From: CAKZLS01 sp963771545
GTDB lineage: Bacteria; Pseudomonadota; Alphaproteobacteria; Rhodospirillales; Defluviicoccaceae
NCBI GenBank assembly: GCA_963771545.1
Contig: CAVYTX010000002.1
Location: 1,116,001 to 1,180,000 of the forward strand
Reading direction: 5' to 3'
Length of the DNA: 64,000 bases
Both the position numbers and the translations under genes were made by a program. Positions 27,570 through 36,938 of the stretch are shown in pieces (positions within the stretch are counted from its first letter, which is position 1; every line of letters begins with the position of its first letter). Below the pieces are notes generated by a model that did not search any database, had not been told where the DNA came from, and saw nothing but the letters and a program-made list of their open reading frames with translations.

Positions 27570-28511
27570 TCAACATTTGTAGGTGATGGGTTTTGCTCGA
27601 GTGCCGATACCGAGCAGCGAGCGGAAGGCGGCGTGGTGGGTGCGGCGACGGATGAAGCGAAAGACGAACTCGTCGAGATAGGATTTGAGATGGTTGCGGC
27701 GGAGACCATGATAGACGCCCAAGGCCCAGCGTTTGAGGCTGACGCTTCGCGTCTTGGTGCGGGCGAAGACGCGATGGGCCCACGGCAAGACGACGTGGGC
27801 GGCCATGGCGCAGATGACATGGGGATCGTGATCGACCTCGGGAGTGCCGGGAGAGGAGGCCCACCCGTCGGTTTTGAGGGTCGCGCCGCAAGCGATGTTG
27901 GCGGCGACGAAGGCGCGGATCCTTTCGGCGGAATAGGCGGCGATGGGGGCGAGGCGAAGGCGGCCCGGGCCGTCGCCGACGATTTCGACCGCGCCGATCA
28001 CCGCCATCTTGCCCCGTGGGCTGCGTCATCCTCCGCCGGCAACGGTGTCTTCCTTGGTCCGAAACGGGATCGTGGTCTCGTCGGCTTCGACCAGGCCCGC
28101 CAATGGACTGCGTTTGGGGTCGGCCATTGCCCGGCGGAGCTTGGCGCACGGCAACCATGCCGTCTTGTAGGAGCCGATCGCGAGCTGCATTCGCGGTTGC
28201 GCGGCCGAGATGCCGTTGGAATGGGTCGCCATCAGATAGGCGGCCCAGAACCAGATCGTGAGGCCGAGTTTGGCGCGGCGCATCACCGTCCCGGCGGTGA
28301 CCGACGTCTGCTTGCCGCAACCCGCGCACTCCCAGGTGAACGGCTTGGTCGACAGGCGCCAGGCCTTGGCCCCGTCGCACGCCGGACACCGGAAGCCGTC
28401 CGGCCAGCGCACCGCGGCAAGGTATTCGTCACAAGCGGCTTCGTCGGGAAAGCGGCGCTGAAACTCCGGAAGCGAACGGGGAAAGTCGGTCACGGCGGGC
28501 CCTTCGATCAA
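27570..28511 (-). pseudogene. IS1595-family (ISXO2-like) transposase interrupted by an in-frame stop
   Basis: The N-terminal part has a zinc-ribbon (FRCPACDGAKAW, CAGCGKQTS) and the first DDE Asp in GLVEADETTIPF. It ends at a TGA (28026-28028). The same frame continues RSPRGKMAVIGAVEIV, then ATLKTDGWASSPGT with the second Asp, and VFRFIRRRTHHAAFRSLLGIG with the third catalytic region. A single nonsense codon therefore splits an otherwise complete transposase. No clear inverted repeats or target duplication could be fixed by eye. Confidence 0.88.
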
Positions 28512-28628
28512 AATGTTCGCATTATGTTCTACGTCATCGGACTGCCCCTGTCACCACATTTCGAATTACCGGACGCTCAGATATAAGCCTTTTTGAAATA
28601 ACATCGAGACGAGAGGGAAGATACAACC

Positions 28629-29408
28629 ATGGGCGCCGCAGCCAGTATGGACACCTTTAAATCCGTCCGGCGGAAGTATGTGAGAAATTATGGTAAGCCC
28701 CTTCTCCGGAAATTCGATCGGTTCATGGCGGAGCAGTCTCTTATCCCCAACGAGCCAATATTGGACTCTACGCTATTTCCTTGGACGAAAATCCTTGAAA
28801 ACAATTGGCGGGAGATCCGATCAGAACTCAACGATATTCTCAAATACAGAGATGATATACCTCGCTTTCAAGATCTTTCTCCAGACCAGTACAAGATTTC
28901 TCCTGACGATATGTGGAAAACCTTTGCTCTTTTTGGTTTCGGTTATCGCTCGGAGTTGAATTGTGCGCTGTGCCTCAAGACAACTGCCGTTTTGGAAAAT
29001 ATTCCTAATTTAAAAACAGCGTTTTTTTCGATACTGGCTCCGGGAAAACATGTTCCAAGACATAAAGGTGTGACGAAGGGTTTCGTTCGATGTCACCTGG
29101 GGCTCATAGTCCCCAAGGAACGGGAAAAGTGTTTCATGGATGTCAGTGGAAACACCTGCGTATGGGAGGAAGGTCGTGCTTTTATGTTTGACGACACTTT
29201 CCCGCATGAAGTCCACAACGATACGGACGAGGAGCGCGTGGTTCTCCTCATCGATGTTGAGCGCCCCATGACTCGCAAAGGCCTCTTGGCAAGTCGCCTG
29301 GCTATGTGGATTCTTCGCCGAACAGCCTATGTGATTGATGCGCGTCGCAACCAGGAAATCTGGGACAAGCGGTTGCGATCGAAACTTCAGGCTGAAGGCA
29401 GACTTTGA
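28629..29408 (+). CDS. aspartyl/asparaginyl beta-hydroxylase family protein
   Basis: Predicted Fe(II)/2-oxoglutarate dioxygenase of PF05118 type. The jelly-roll core runs FSILAPGKHVPRHKGVTKGF, VRCHLGLIVP and MFDDTFPHEVHND. The two iron-binding His and the 2-oxoglutarate-binding Arg regions are all in place. Bacterial members include LpxO-like lipid A hydroxylases, so a lipid or small-molecule substrate is possible; none is proven. Its base composition looks more AT-rich than the flanking trp genes, and it lies beside an IS remnant, which suggests acquisition. A strong ribosome site (GAGGGAAG) precedes the ATG. Confidence 0.88.
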   Translation: MGAAASMDTFKSVRRKYVRNYGKPLLRKFDRFMAEQSLIPNEPILDSTLFPWTKILENNWREIRSELNDILKYRDDIPRFQDLSPDQYKISPDDMWKTFALFGFGYRSELNCALCLKTTAVLENIPNLKTAFFSILAPGKHVPRHKGVTKGFVRCHLGLIVPKEREKCFMDVSGNTCVWEEGRAFMFDDTFPHEVHNDTDEERVVLLIDVERPMTRKGLLASRLAMWILRRTAYVIDARRNQEIWDKRLRSKLQAEGRL

Positions 29409-29429
29409 AACCAAGATTTTCTATAAAGA

Positions 29430-29474
29430 AAGCGGCGTCGCGCAGTGAAACGCATTCACACTGACGCCGCTTGA
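29430..29474 (+). terminator. hairpin after the beta-hydroxylase gene
   Basis: Arms AGCGGCGTC and GACGCCGCT flank an inner pair GTGAA/TTCAC, giving a two-part stem 20 bases after the stop codon. There is no T-run directly after it, so it may be a processing or weak termination hairpin. Confidence 0.55.
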
Positions 29475-29631
29475 CATCGCGATCGGCCTCCAATGCACTA
29501 GAGTACATACGTACCCAACGCCCACTTATGCTAATGGACAATTCGCGTAATGCGTCAGAAAGACAAAAAAGCTTTTTGTTGACAACGCTATATTTTTGAA
29601 TTTTGCAATAAAAGGTTTTGAAATCTTAAAA

Positions 29632-30219
29632 ATGTTTCTCTTGGTAGACAACTATGATAGTTTTACTTATAATTTATTTCACTATCTGAGTGAATTAGGA
29701 GCAGACGTACAGGTTATACGTAATGATGTCTTGACTGTTGATGAAGCGGTGGCGCTGAACCCAGCAGGAATCGTTATTTCTCCCGGACCTTGTGACCCGG
29801 ATCGAGCCGGAATTTCCGTGGAGCTCATTCGCAGAGCTACAGGCCACTTTCCCGTTTTGGGCGTTTGTCTGGGTCATCAGAGCATCGGTCAAGCGTTTGG
29901 AGGACGGGTCGTACGCGCGCCAGTTCCGATGCACGGTAAGGTTAGCGCCATTGCACACCAGGGCGCGGGAGTGTTGCGCGGGTTGTCCAGCCCGTTTGTC
30001 GCCAACCGTTATCACTCTCTGATGGTCGCCCGTGATAGCTTCCCAAGTTGCCTTCGCGTGACGGCCGAGAGCGAGGATGGGGTGATTCAAGGGCTTGAGC
30101 ATAGAGAACTGCCAATATTCGGCGTGCAATTCCATCCAGAGAGCATCGCGACCGAGCACGGGCATGCACTCCTGCGGAATTTCCTCGAAGTTGCCGCGAA
30201 CAGCAGGAGTGGGGCTTGA
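29632..30219 (+). CDS. trpG: anthranilate synthase component II (glutamine amidotransferase)
   Basis: Glutaminase subunit supplying ammonia to TrpE. The start MFLLVDNYDSFTYNLFHYLS, the nucleophile loop VLGVCLGHQSIGQAFGG with catalytic Cys, and FGVQFHPESIATEHG with His-Glu are complete. Start 29632 is chosen over 29596. The upstream 100 bases are very AT-rich with a TTGACA box at about 29578, so trpGDC probably has its own promoter now that it is separated from trpE. The stop overlaps the trpD start (TGATG). Confidence 0.96.
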   Translation: MFLLVDNYDSFTYNLFHYLSELGADVQVIRNDVLTVDEAVALNPAGIVISPGPCDPDRAGISVELIRRATGHFPVLGVCLGHQSIGQAFGGRVVRAPVPMHGKVSAIAHQGAGVLRGLSSPFVANRYHSLMVARDSFPSCLRVTAESEDGVIQGLEHRELPIFGVQFHPESIATEHGHALLRNFLEVAANSRSGA

Positions 30220-31247
30220 TGGACGCTCAAGAGAGGATGAAGACGCTGCTGGCCAAAGTCGCGGGAGGAAATGCTCTCCGTGAGTCCGAAGCGAGGAACG
30301 CCTTTGATATTATCATGTCCGGCGACGCCACCCCGGCTCAAATTGGCGCCTTTTTGTTAGCACTTCGCGTCAGGGGAGAAACGGTTGAAGAACTAAGTGG
30401 TGCTGTCCGCGCAATGCGCGAAAAGGCATTGCACATTTCGGCCCCCCCGGGCGCGATTGACATCGTTGGAACGGGAGGGGACGCGGCAGGAACCTATAAT
30501 ATATCGACGGCGGCCGCCTTGGTTGTCGCCGCCACGGGGGTTCCGGTGGCGAAACATGGTAACCGGGCACTCTCATCCAAGTGCGGCTCGGCCGACGTGT
30601 TGGCGTACCTAGGGGTGAAAATCGACGCCGACATGTCTCTCGTTGAGAGAGCGATCGAAGAGGCTGGAATTGGTTTTCTAATGGCCCCCCGACATCATGC
30701 CGCCATGCGCCACGTCGCCGGACCAAGAGTAGAAATCGGGACCCGCACTGTCTTCAATATACTCGGGCCTCTGTCTAATCCCGCTGGAGTGAAGCGGCAA
30801 TTCACCGGGGTATTTGCTCGCGAATGGATCGAGCCCATGGCGGAGGTCCTTGGCAAGCTTGGAACCGAACATGCTTGGGTCGTTCACGGCGCCGATGGGT
30901 TGGATGAACTCAGCACAACGGGGCCGACCTACGTCGCCGAACTGAAAAAGGGAACGATCAAAACGTTTGAGGTTGTTCCTGAAGACGCCAATCTCCCCAG
31001 AGCTCAACCACTGGATCTCAAAGGAGGCGACGCCGAAACCAATGCGGCGGCAATGCTCGCATTGTTGGGTGGGGCCAAAAACGCTTTTCGAGACGCAACA
31101 ATCTTCAATGCCGGCGCGGCACTGATTGTTGCCGGAAAGGTCAATACTCTGTTGGACGGTACCGCCAAGGCTGCCGCCGCGATTGATTCCGGGCGGGCGA
31201 AGGCTACCCTGGACAAGCTGATCGAAATAACAAACATTGCTCTCTAG
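30219..31247 (+). CDS. trpD: anthranilate phosphoribosyltransferase
   Basis: Joins anthranilate to phosphoribosyl pyrophosphate. The glycine-rich PRPP site is DIVGTGGDAAGTYNISTAAA, followed by KHGNRALSSKCGSADVL and FLMAPRHHAAMRHVAGPR. 343 residues is normal. The ATG at 30219 shares a base with the trpG stop, indicating coupling; a TTG directly before it is also in frame. Confidence 0.97.
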   Translation: MDAQERMKTLLAKVAGGNALRESEARNAFDIIMSGDATPAQIGAFLLALRVRGETVEELSGAVRAMREKALHISAPPGAIDIVGTGGDAAGTYNISTAAALVVAATGVPVAKHGNRALSSKCGSADVLAYLGVKIDADMSLVERAIEEAGIGFLMAPRHHAAMRHVAGPRVEIGTRTVFNILGPLSNPAGVKRQFTGVFAREWIEPMAEVLGKLGTEHAWVVHGADGLDELSTTGPTYVAELKKGTIKTFEVVPEDANLPRAQPLDLKGGDAETNAAAMLALLGGAKNAFRDATIFNAGAALIVAGKVNTLLDGTAKAAAAIDSGRAKATLDKLIEITNIAL

Positions 31248-31255
31248 CTTGCCAA

Positions 31256-32050
31256 ATGAGCAACATTCTCGACAAAATTTGTGCCGACAAACGTGAATAT
31301 CTGCGGGAGCGAAAACGCCTTTACCCTCTGTCTGAACTTTACGCCGCGGTTCAAAGCGCAACCCCTCCTCGCGGATTTTCCGTTCGACTAAGGGAGGCCA
31401 CTGCCGCTGGCGATTACGGGTTGATCGCGGAAATCAAACGCGCCTCGCCCTCCAAGGGCGTGATCCGCGACGACTTTGATCCTGTCGCCTTGGCGGCCGC
31501 TTATGCCACCGGGGGCGCAACTTGCTTGTCCGTGCTTACTGACTTTCCGTACTTCCAGGGCAAGAATTCGTATCTCAGCGCGGCGAGGAACGCCGTGAGA
31601 TTGCCCGTCTTGCGCAAGGATTTTATTTTGGATCCTTATCAGGTCGTGGAAAGCAGGTCCATTGGCGCTGATTGTGTGCTTCTCATTCTGGCTGCGCTGG
31701 ACAACAGTCGAGCCGGAGAACTCGCTTCCGCGGCGGCCGAGCTTGGCATGGACGTGCTCGTTGAAGTGCATAATCGCAGTGAAATTACTCGTGCAGCGGA
31801 GCTGGGCGCATCATTGATCGGTATCAACAATCGGAACTTGAAGACCCTGGAAGTTGACCTCCGTACAACAGAAGACCTTGCACGCGGGGTCTCCGAGGAC
31901 TGCCTTTTGGTGAGCGAAAGTGGATTGTCGACTCCATCCGATCTTGCCCGGATGGCCGCTTTGGGAGTCCGATGCTTTCTCATTGGTGAGTCATTAATGC
32001 GCGAATTCGATGTGGAGGCCGCCACTCGCGCACTTCTTCAACGCGGTTAA
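31256..32050 (+). CDS. trpC: indole-3-glycerol phosphate synthase
   Basis: Forms the indole ring from carboxyphenylamino-deoxyribulose phosphate. TIM-barrel signatures: IAEIKRASPSKGVIRDDFDP with the catalytic Lys, LRKDFILDPYQV, LIGINNRNLKTLEVDL and LVSESGLSTPSDL. 264 residues, unfused to TrpF. It begins 8 bases after trpD. Confidence 0.97.
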   Translation: MSNILDKICADKREYLRERKRLYPLSELYAAVQSATPPRGFSVRLREATAAGDYGLIAEIKRASPSKGVIRDDFDPVALAAAYATGGATCLSVLTDFPYFQGKNSYLSAARNAVRLPVLRKDFILDPYQVVESRSIGADCVLLILAALDNSRAGELASAAAELGMDVLVEVHNRSEITRAAELGASLIGINNRNLKTLEVDLRTTEDLARGVSEDCLLVSESGLSTPSDLARMAALGVRCFLIGESLMREFDVEAATRALLQRG

Positions 32051-32099
32051 ATTCTAAGTTTTGAGAGCACGGCAATTGATCTAAGAAGGATGGCTCCAC

Positions 32100-32576
32100 G
32101 TGGCGAATCTTACTCATTTCGATGCCGAGGGCAACGCGATCATGGTTGACGTCTCCAACAAGGACGTGACGGAACGCGTCGCGACCGCCGAAGCCCTCGT
32201 CTTCGTTCAACCCACAACGATGAAATTGATCGTCGACGGTCGCATAAAGAAGGGGGACGTGCTCGGCGTGGCCCAACTCGCGGGAATAATGGGAGCGAAA
32301 CGGACGCCGGATCTCATTCCGCTTTGTCATCCCCTAAGTCTGTCTTCGGCAACCGTTTCCCTGAATTGCGACACCGCGAGAAATTGTGTTCATGTAACCG
32401 CCACATGCCGAGTTACAGCACGCACGGGGGTCGAGATGGAATCTCTGACGGCCGCCGCGGTGGCGTCCCTGACAATCTACGACATGTGCAAAGCGGTCGA
32501 CCGAAGCATACGGATAACGGACTTGCGCCTCGTTCATAAATCCGGGGGCAAGTCAGGCACCTTCGATGCGTCATGA
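32100..32576 (+). CDS. moaC: cyclic pyranopterin monophosphate synthase
   Basis: Second step of molybdenum cofactor synthesis. The active-site strands IPLCHPLSLSSATV, TGVEMESLTAAAVASLTIYD and MCKAVDRSIRI are intact, with the C-terminal HKSGGKSGTF. The GTG start at 32100 is supported by a ribosome site (AGAAGGA) ten bases upstream. It overlaps the beginning of the moeA frame. Confidence 0.96.
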   Translation: MANLTHFDAEGNAIMVDVSNKDVTERVATAEALVFVQPTTMKLIVDGRIKKGDVLGVAQLAGIMGAKRTPDLIPLCHPLSLSSATVSLNCDTARNCVHVTATCRVTARTGVEMESLTAAAVASLTIYDMCKAVDRSIRITDLRLVHKSGGKSGTFDAS

Positions 32577-32589
32577 TGAGGAAGTCCCA

Positions 32590-33804
32590 ATGATCCCGGT
32601 TGCCGAAGCCCTTTCGGTGATGACTTCCTCTCTCAAGCCCCTGTCTACCGAACTGTTGGAGATTTCATTGGCGCTCGGGCGTGTACTGGCGGAGGACGTG
32701 GCCTCGCGGGTAACGCAGCCCCCAACCGATGTCTCGGCAATGGACGGTTATGCGGTTCGCAGTCAAGATGTCGACAAAGTTCCGGCACAACTGAACATTG
32801 TCGGAGAATCGGCCGCCGGCGCCGCTTTCGACGGCATCGTTGAAACGGGCCAAGCCGTACGCATTTCGACCGGCGCCGCGGTACCCGAAGGCGCGGATTC
32901 GATCGTCATTCAGGAAGATACACGCCGGAGCGGCGACGACCTTACAATCCTCAAAATGCCCGCGCCCAATAAATGGATCCGTGCGGCTGGCCTAGATTTT
33001 AGTACCGGCCAAGTGCTCCTGAAGACTGGCCGGTTGTTAACGGCAAGGGATATTGGAGTGGCCGCGGCCATGAACGCGCCGTGGATCAGCGTTTATAGAA
33101 AGCCACGTGTCGCTTTTTTGGCCACCGGGAACGAAATTGTCCTCCCTGGAACACCCCTCGGTCCCAACCAAATCGTCAACTCGAACAGTGCGGCTTTAGC
33201 CGCATCCATCACCGCGCTCGGCGGCGTGCCCGTAAATCTTGGCATTGCCCAAGACACCGAGTCCTCGCTGGCGGCAAAGCTCGGGGGCGCAAATGGGATT
33301 GATTTGCTGGTCACGGTGGGAGGCGCTTCGGTGGGCGATCACGACCTCGTTCTCACTGTCTTGAAGGATCTCGGTTTCCAAGTCTTGTTCCATAAGGTCG
33401 CAATGCGTCCCGGAAAACCCGTGATGTTTGGTCGGTTGGGAGCGATTCCGGTGCTAGGCTTCCCCGGGAATCCCGTCTCAGTGGGCGTCGCGACCGCAGT
33501 GTTTTTACGACCGGCGATTGAGCTCATGTTAGGTATTGCTCCAAAGGTCCTCAAACTGCCAACGGCCCGCCTGAACGCGGACCTTCCTCGCAATGACGAA
33601 CGGCAGGACTATCTCCGAGCACGATTATCCCGCGACGAGGCTGAAGGGAAATTGGCAACGCCCCTGGGGAAACAAGACAGCTCAATGCTCGCTGCCTTTG
33701 CCCATGCTGATTGCCTTATCATACGCCTACCTCACGCTCCGCCCGCGGTCAGCGGTGACCCAATTGAATACCTCTCGTTAAAACATGGCACCGTATCCCT
33801 GTGA
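32590..33804 (+). CDS. moeA: molybdopterin molybdenumtransferase
   Basis: Inserts molybdate into adenylylated molybdopterin. Domain order is typical: N-terminal MIPVAEALSVM with PPTDVSAMDGYAVRS, then the MoCF-binding fold with FLATGNEIVLPGTPLGPNQI, VTVGGASVGDHDLV, MRPGKPVMFG and LGFPGNPVSVGVA. The ATG at 32590 has GAGGAAG upstream; an ATG at 32566 overlapping moaC is the alternative. moaC-moeA-lexA order is conserved in alphaproteobacteria. Confidence 0.96.
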   Translation: MIPVAEALSVMTSSLKPLSTELLEISLALGRVLAEDVASRVTQPPTDVSAMDGYAVRSQDVDKVPAQLNIVGESAAGAAFDGIVETGQAVRISTGAAVPEGADSIVIQEDTRRSGDDLTILKMPAPNKWIRAAGLDFSTGQVLLKTGRLLTARDIGVAAAMNAPWISVYRKPRVAFLATGNEIVLPGTPLGPNQIVNSNSAALAASITALGGVPVNLGIAQDTESSLAAKLGGANGIDLLVTVGGASVGDHDLVLTVLKDLGFQVLFHKVAMRPGKPVMFGRLGAIPVLGFPGNPVSVGVATAVFLRPAIELMLGIAPKVLKLPTARLNADLPRNDERQDYLRARLSRDEAEGKLATPLGKQDSSMLAAFAHADCLIIRLPHAPPAVSGDPIEYLSLKHGTVSL

Positions 33805-33855
33805 AGCTCTCTTTTATCATCAGCCACGGCCATTAAGACGCTTGACGCCGATCAA

Positions 33856-33894
33856 GAACCAAACTAGAACGTTCGACGTGTTTGTGTTTTGTTC
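33856..33894. promoter_or_regulatory. two LexA (SOS) boxes upstream of lexA
   Basis: Bases 33856-33870 read GAAC-N7-GAAC, i.e. a perfect GTTC-N7-GTTC alphaproteobacterial SOS box on the minus strand. Bases 33880-33894 read GTTT-N7-GTTC on the plus strand, one mismatch from the same consensus. They lie 100-138 bases before the lexA ATG and so fit autoregulation. Confidence 0.75.
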
Positions 33895-33993
33895 TAACTC
33901 TGCGACTCAAGCGCGTTGATTGAAATCGGGTACACCAACTCGCCGCACACCGGGCGCTGGCAAAACGAACGAGAAACTCCAAGGGGTAAGCGT

Positions 33994-34698
33994 ATGCTCA
34001 CAAAGAAACAATATGAACTGCTGGAATTTATTAATCTTCGGTTACATGAGGCAGGAATTTCGCCTTCCTTCGATGAGATGAAGGACGCACTAGGGTTAAG
34101 ATCCAAATCGGGCATTCATCGCCTGATTACGGGTCTTGAAGAGCGGGGTTTTGTCAGGCGCCTTCCCCACCGCGCCCGGGCGCTTGAGGTCCTTAGAGTC
34201 CCGTCAAGCTTGGGCAAGAATGAAGGTTCAATGGGAAACCAAACACACAAATCGCTCGCCCCAAATGTCATCAAGGCTGATTTTAAGAATTCGAATCACC
34301 GCACTGCGTCGTCGCCCGCCGTTGAATTGCCGATATATGGCCGCATAGCCGCCGGCACCCCAATTGAAGCATTGCGTGATCAGACGGCAACTATCGAAGT
34401 TCCGGTTTTTTTGTTGGACAAAGGCGAACATTATGCACTTGAGGTCGATGGCGACTCCATGATGGAGGCCGGTATTTACGATGGCGACACGGCAATCATT
34501 CAGCGAACCGACATCGCCGAGAACGGCTCCATCGTTGTGGCGCTTGTAGACAATGAAGAAGTTACTTTGAAGCGGTTACGAAGGCGCGGCCAATCAATTG
34601 CGCTCGAGCCCGCCAATGCATCCTATGAAACCCGCATTTGCGGCCCGGATCAGGTGAAAGTGCAAGGCCGCCTCGTTGGACTGATGCGAAAGTACTGA
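33994..34698 (+). CDS. lexA: SOS repressor LexA
   Basis: Represses DNA-damage genes and self-cleaves when RecA is active. The winged-helix domain is MLTKKQYELLEFINLRLHEA through SFDEMKDALGLRSKSGIHRL. The cleavage bond Ala-Gly is in YGRIAAGTPIEAL, the catalytic Ser in EVDGDSMMEAGIYDGD and the Lys in EEVTLKRLRR. 234 residues is normal. The ATG at 33994 is the family start; two upstream LexA boxes support autoregulation. Confidence 0.96.
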   Translation: MLTKKQYELLEFINLRLHEAGISPSFDEMKDALGLRSKSGIHRLITGLEERGFVRRLPHRARALEVLRVPSSLGKNEGSMGNQTHKSLAPNVIKADFKNSNHRTASSPAVELPIYGRIAAGTPIEALRDQTATIEVPVFLLDKGEHYALEVDGDSMMEAGIYDGDTAIIQRTDIAENGSIVVALVDNEEVTLKRLRRRGQSIALEPANASYETRICGPDQVKVQGRLVGLMRKY

Positions 34699-34706
34699 TC
34701 CGTGAC

Positions 34707-36836
34707 TCATGAGGCGGGACGAAGTACCCAGGGGCGGGCTCCGCGCGTGCCATTCACGCTCTCGACCCGTACGCGCCCATCCTTCAGCCAGAGGGCGTGG
34801 GTGCCATTTCGCCAAAGATCAAAGCGATCAATAATTGTGTGCGGAGCTGGACAGCCGCCACCAACGGGCACCGTACTCACGATCACATCGGCAATCTGGC
34901 AATCCTCTAGTAGCGCTTCCGGCCTGCTCACAAGGGCGACGACCGAACCGTCCGAATGATAAATACAACCAAGAAGATCGCAATTCAGTCGTCCATCGGG
35001 GCTGGGGCCGTACCGCGGCCATGGCAAGGTGTTTTCGTCCTGTCCGACGCGCCGCAACCAAACACCGCGGCTAAAGGGCGCGGCCCTGAGTGATGACACA
35101 GTTAGCCTTCCATCTTCGCTTTTTACGGCTAGGAGTTTTCCTCGGCCATCGATGAGCACATCGGGCGGATCCACCGCATAGGTTGTCAAGGCGCCAAACG
35201 AGATTGCCGCCAACCCCCATAAACGCCACCGCCCATGCCACAAACACAGCCACGTTCCGCCCACGGCCACCAGGATCAATCCCCAAACCGGCATCGGAGG
35301 CAATAAGCTCACCGCTCCCGGCCAACTGGAAACCGTTTTGGCTATCCAAATCACAAGATCGACACCCCACGCTATCGGCGCCAGCGCCAGGGCTTCCAGC
35401 CCAAACGGCATGAGTATGAACGCGACGACCGTCCACGGCATGACCCAAAGTGCGGTTGTGGGCACCGCCACCATGTTCGTGATCAGCCAATAATCGGAAA
35501 AGCGATTGAAATGATAAACTACGAACGGTGCGGTCGCGGCCCCGGCAACCAGGGTCGTCAGCGCCACGCCGCCAACGTAAAGAAGGATTCGCTTTCGCCA
35601 CGTTAGGGGCCGCCTGTCCGAGCTTCGAGCGTCGCGTATTGCCTCGAATACGGCCACCAGAGCGAGTACCGCGGCGAAAGAAAGCTGAAAGCTCGCACCG
35701 AGCAAACTCTCCGGTCGAAAAATCAAAATGACTGTAGCGGCCCACGCAACCAATCGCATGGAAATCCCCCTGCGATCTACCAGTACGGCTATCAGCACGA
35801 TCGCAATCATGAGGAAAGCTCGCTGGCTCGGGATCGTTGCCCCCGCGAGCAACATGTAACCCCCTGCACCGAAAATCGACGCAATCACGGCGATCTTTTT
35901 GACTGGAAAACGGACTGCCAGCGGTGGAATTAACGCAAGAACGCATCGAATACTGACAAAGAGAAACCCCGCGACAAGGCCGATATGCAATCCCGATATG
36001 GCCAACAAGTGAGCAATTCCGGAGTTGCGAATGGCCTCGATGACCGGTGTTGGAATAGCCCCTCTTTCTCCTGTCATTAGCGCGACGATGACGGTGGCCG
36101 CGGCGCCATCCACATGTTTGTAAACATGCGCGGCGATGTCTCCTCGGAGGCGGGCGATCCAAAGTCTGGAAGCTCTCAGTCCATGCGCCGGCGCCTCATC
36201 TACTATTTCTGCTGGACCAATCGCAAAACCGACCGCCCCTAGCCCGCCAAAAAAAGACTGCCGCTGGAAATCAAACGCCCCGGGTACCGCCGGCGGCGGC
36301 GGTGGCGCGAGCACCGCGAACACGCGTACCGAATCGCCCGGCCTCATCGTCGGTTGGTTGCCTCGAAGACGAACGCGTACCCGCTCAGGGGTATGGCTCG
36401 GGTCGAGACGCGCGATTCGCGGGCGATCAAGAGTCAGCCGGATTCCATTCGCCAACGCCTCAACGCCGGATACATGGCCAACAACAGACACCGGGCCGAT
36501 TTTCTTGGCAAGCATCGGCGCAGCCACGGTGGCCGTACGAAATTGGGCCGCGGTGAAGCCGACCGCAATCAATCCGGCAAACATCCCCGAAGCAACGAGA
36601 TAAACGCGGCTACGCCCAGCGTGGGCCGTGGCGACGGCAGCTAGAACTACCAGTCCTGCGATAACCGCGGGACCTAGCCATAGCGGCGGCTCGACGGGAA
36701 TGGCAAAATATATGCCGATTCCGAAGGCCAATCCAACGGGTAGCCATAGCACCCACCGGTCTCGTTCCGCGGCCAAACATCCAACACCCGCTCGAAAGGC
36801 AGGAGCAATTCCCGGTAGTCGTGTCGTCGCTTGCAC
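34707..36836 (-). CDS. comEC: ComEC/Rec2-family competence membrane protein
   Basis: Polytopic inner-membrane protein of the DNA uptake channel family, 709 residues. It has an N-terminal DUF4131 part with several membrane segments and an OB-like section (IGPVSVVGHVSGVEALANGI). The Competence domain follows (GIAHLLAISGLHIGLVAGF) with many hydrophobic helices. The soluble C-terminal domain lacks a readable HxHxDH metal motif, so the beta-lactamase-like nuclease site appears missing or degenerate. It converges with lexA with only 8 bases between the stops, the usual neighbour arrangement. Confidence 0.9.
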   Translation of the reverse strand: MQATTRLPGIAPAFRAGVGCLAAERDRWVLWLPVGLAFGIGIYFAIPVEPPLWLGPAVIAGLVVLAAVATAHAGRSRVYLVASGMFAGLIAVGFTAAQFRTATVAAPMLAKKIGPVSVVGHVSGVEALANGIRLTLDRPRIARLDPSHTPERVRVRLRGNQPTMRPGDSVRVFAVLAPPPPPAVPGAFDFQRQSFFGGLGAVGFAIGPAEIVDEAPAHGLRASRLWIARLRGDIAAHVYKHVDGAAATVIVALMTGERGAIPTPVIEAIRNSGIAHLLAISGLHIGLVAGFLFVSIRCVLALIPPLAVRFPVKKIAVIASIFGAGGYMLLAGATIPSQRAFLMIAIVLIAVLVDRRGISMRLVAWAATVILIFRPESLLGASFQLSFAAVLALVAVFEAIRDARSSDRRPLTWRKRILLYVGGVALTTLVAGAATAPFVVYHFNRFSDYWLITNMVAVPTTALWVMPWTVVAFILMPFGLEALALAPIAWGVDLVIWIAKTVSSWPGAVSLLPPMPVWGLILVAVGGTWLCLWHGRWRLWGLAAISFGALTTYAVDPPDVLIDGRGKLLAVKSEDGRLTVSSLRAAPFSRGVWLRRVGQDENTLPWPRYGPSPDGRLNCDLLGCIYHSDGSVVALVSRPEALLEDCQIADVIVSTVPVGGGCPAPHTIIDRFDLWRNGTHALWLKDGRVRVESVNGTRGARPWVLRPAS

Positions 36837-36938
36837 CCGCTAATTTTCCCGCCGCCGTCCGATGAATGCCAGAAGCTCTCAATCGCACTCCCACCATCGT
36901 CCCTTTTCCTAATATCGAATAGTAACAAATTCACTACG

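Noticed and set aside
27501..28586. 361-codon plus-strand frame over the IS1595 remnant
   Set aside because: Antisense to a recognisable transposase; Gly/Ala-rich with no motif.
29578..29631. trp attenuator or leader peptide before trpG
   Set aside because: No short frame with consecutive Trp codons and no alternative hairpins could be found; only an AT-rich promoter-like stretch.
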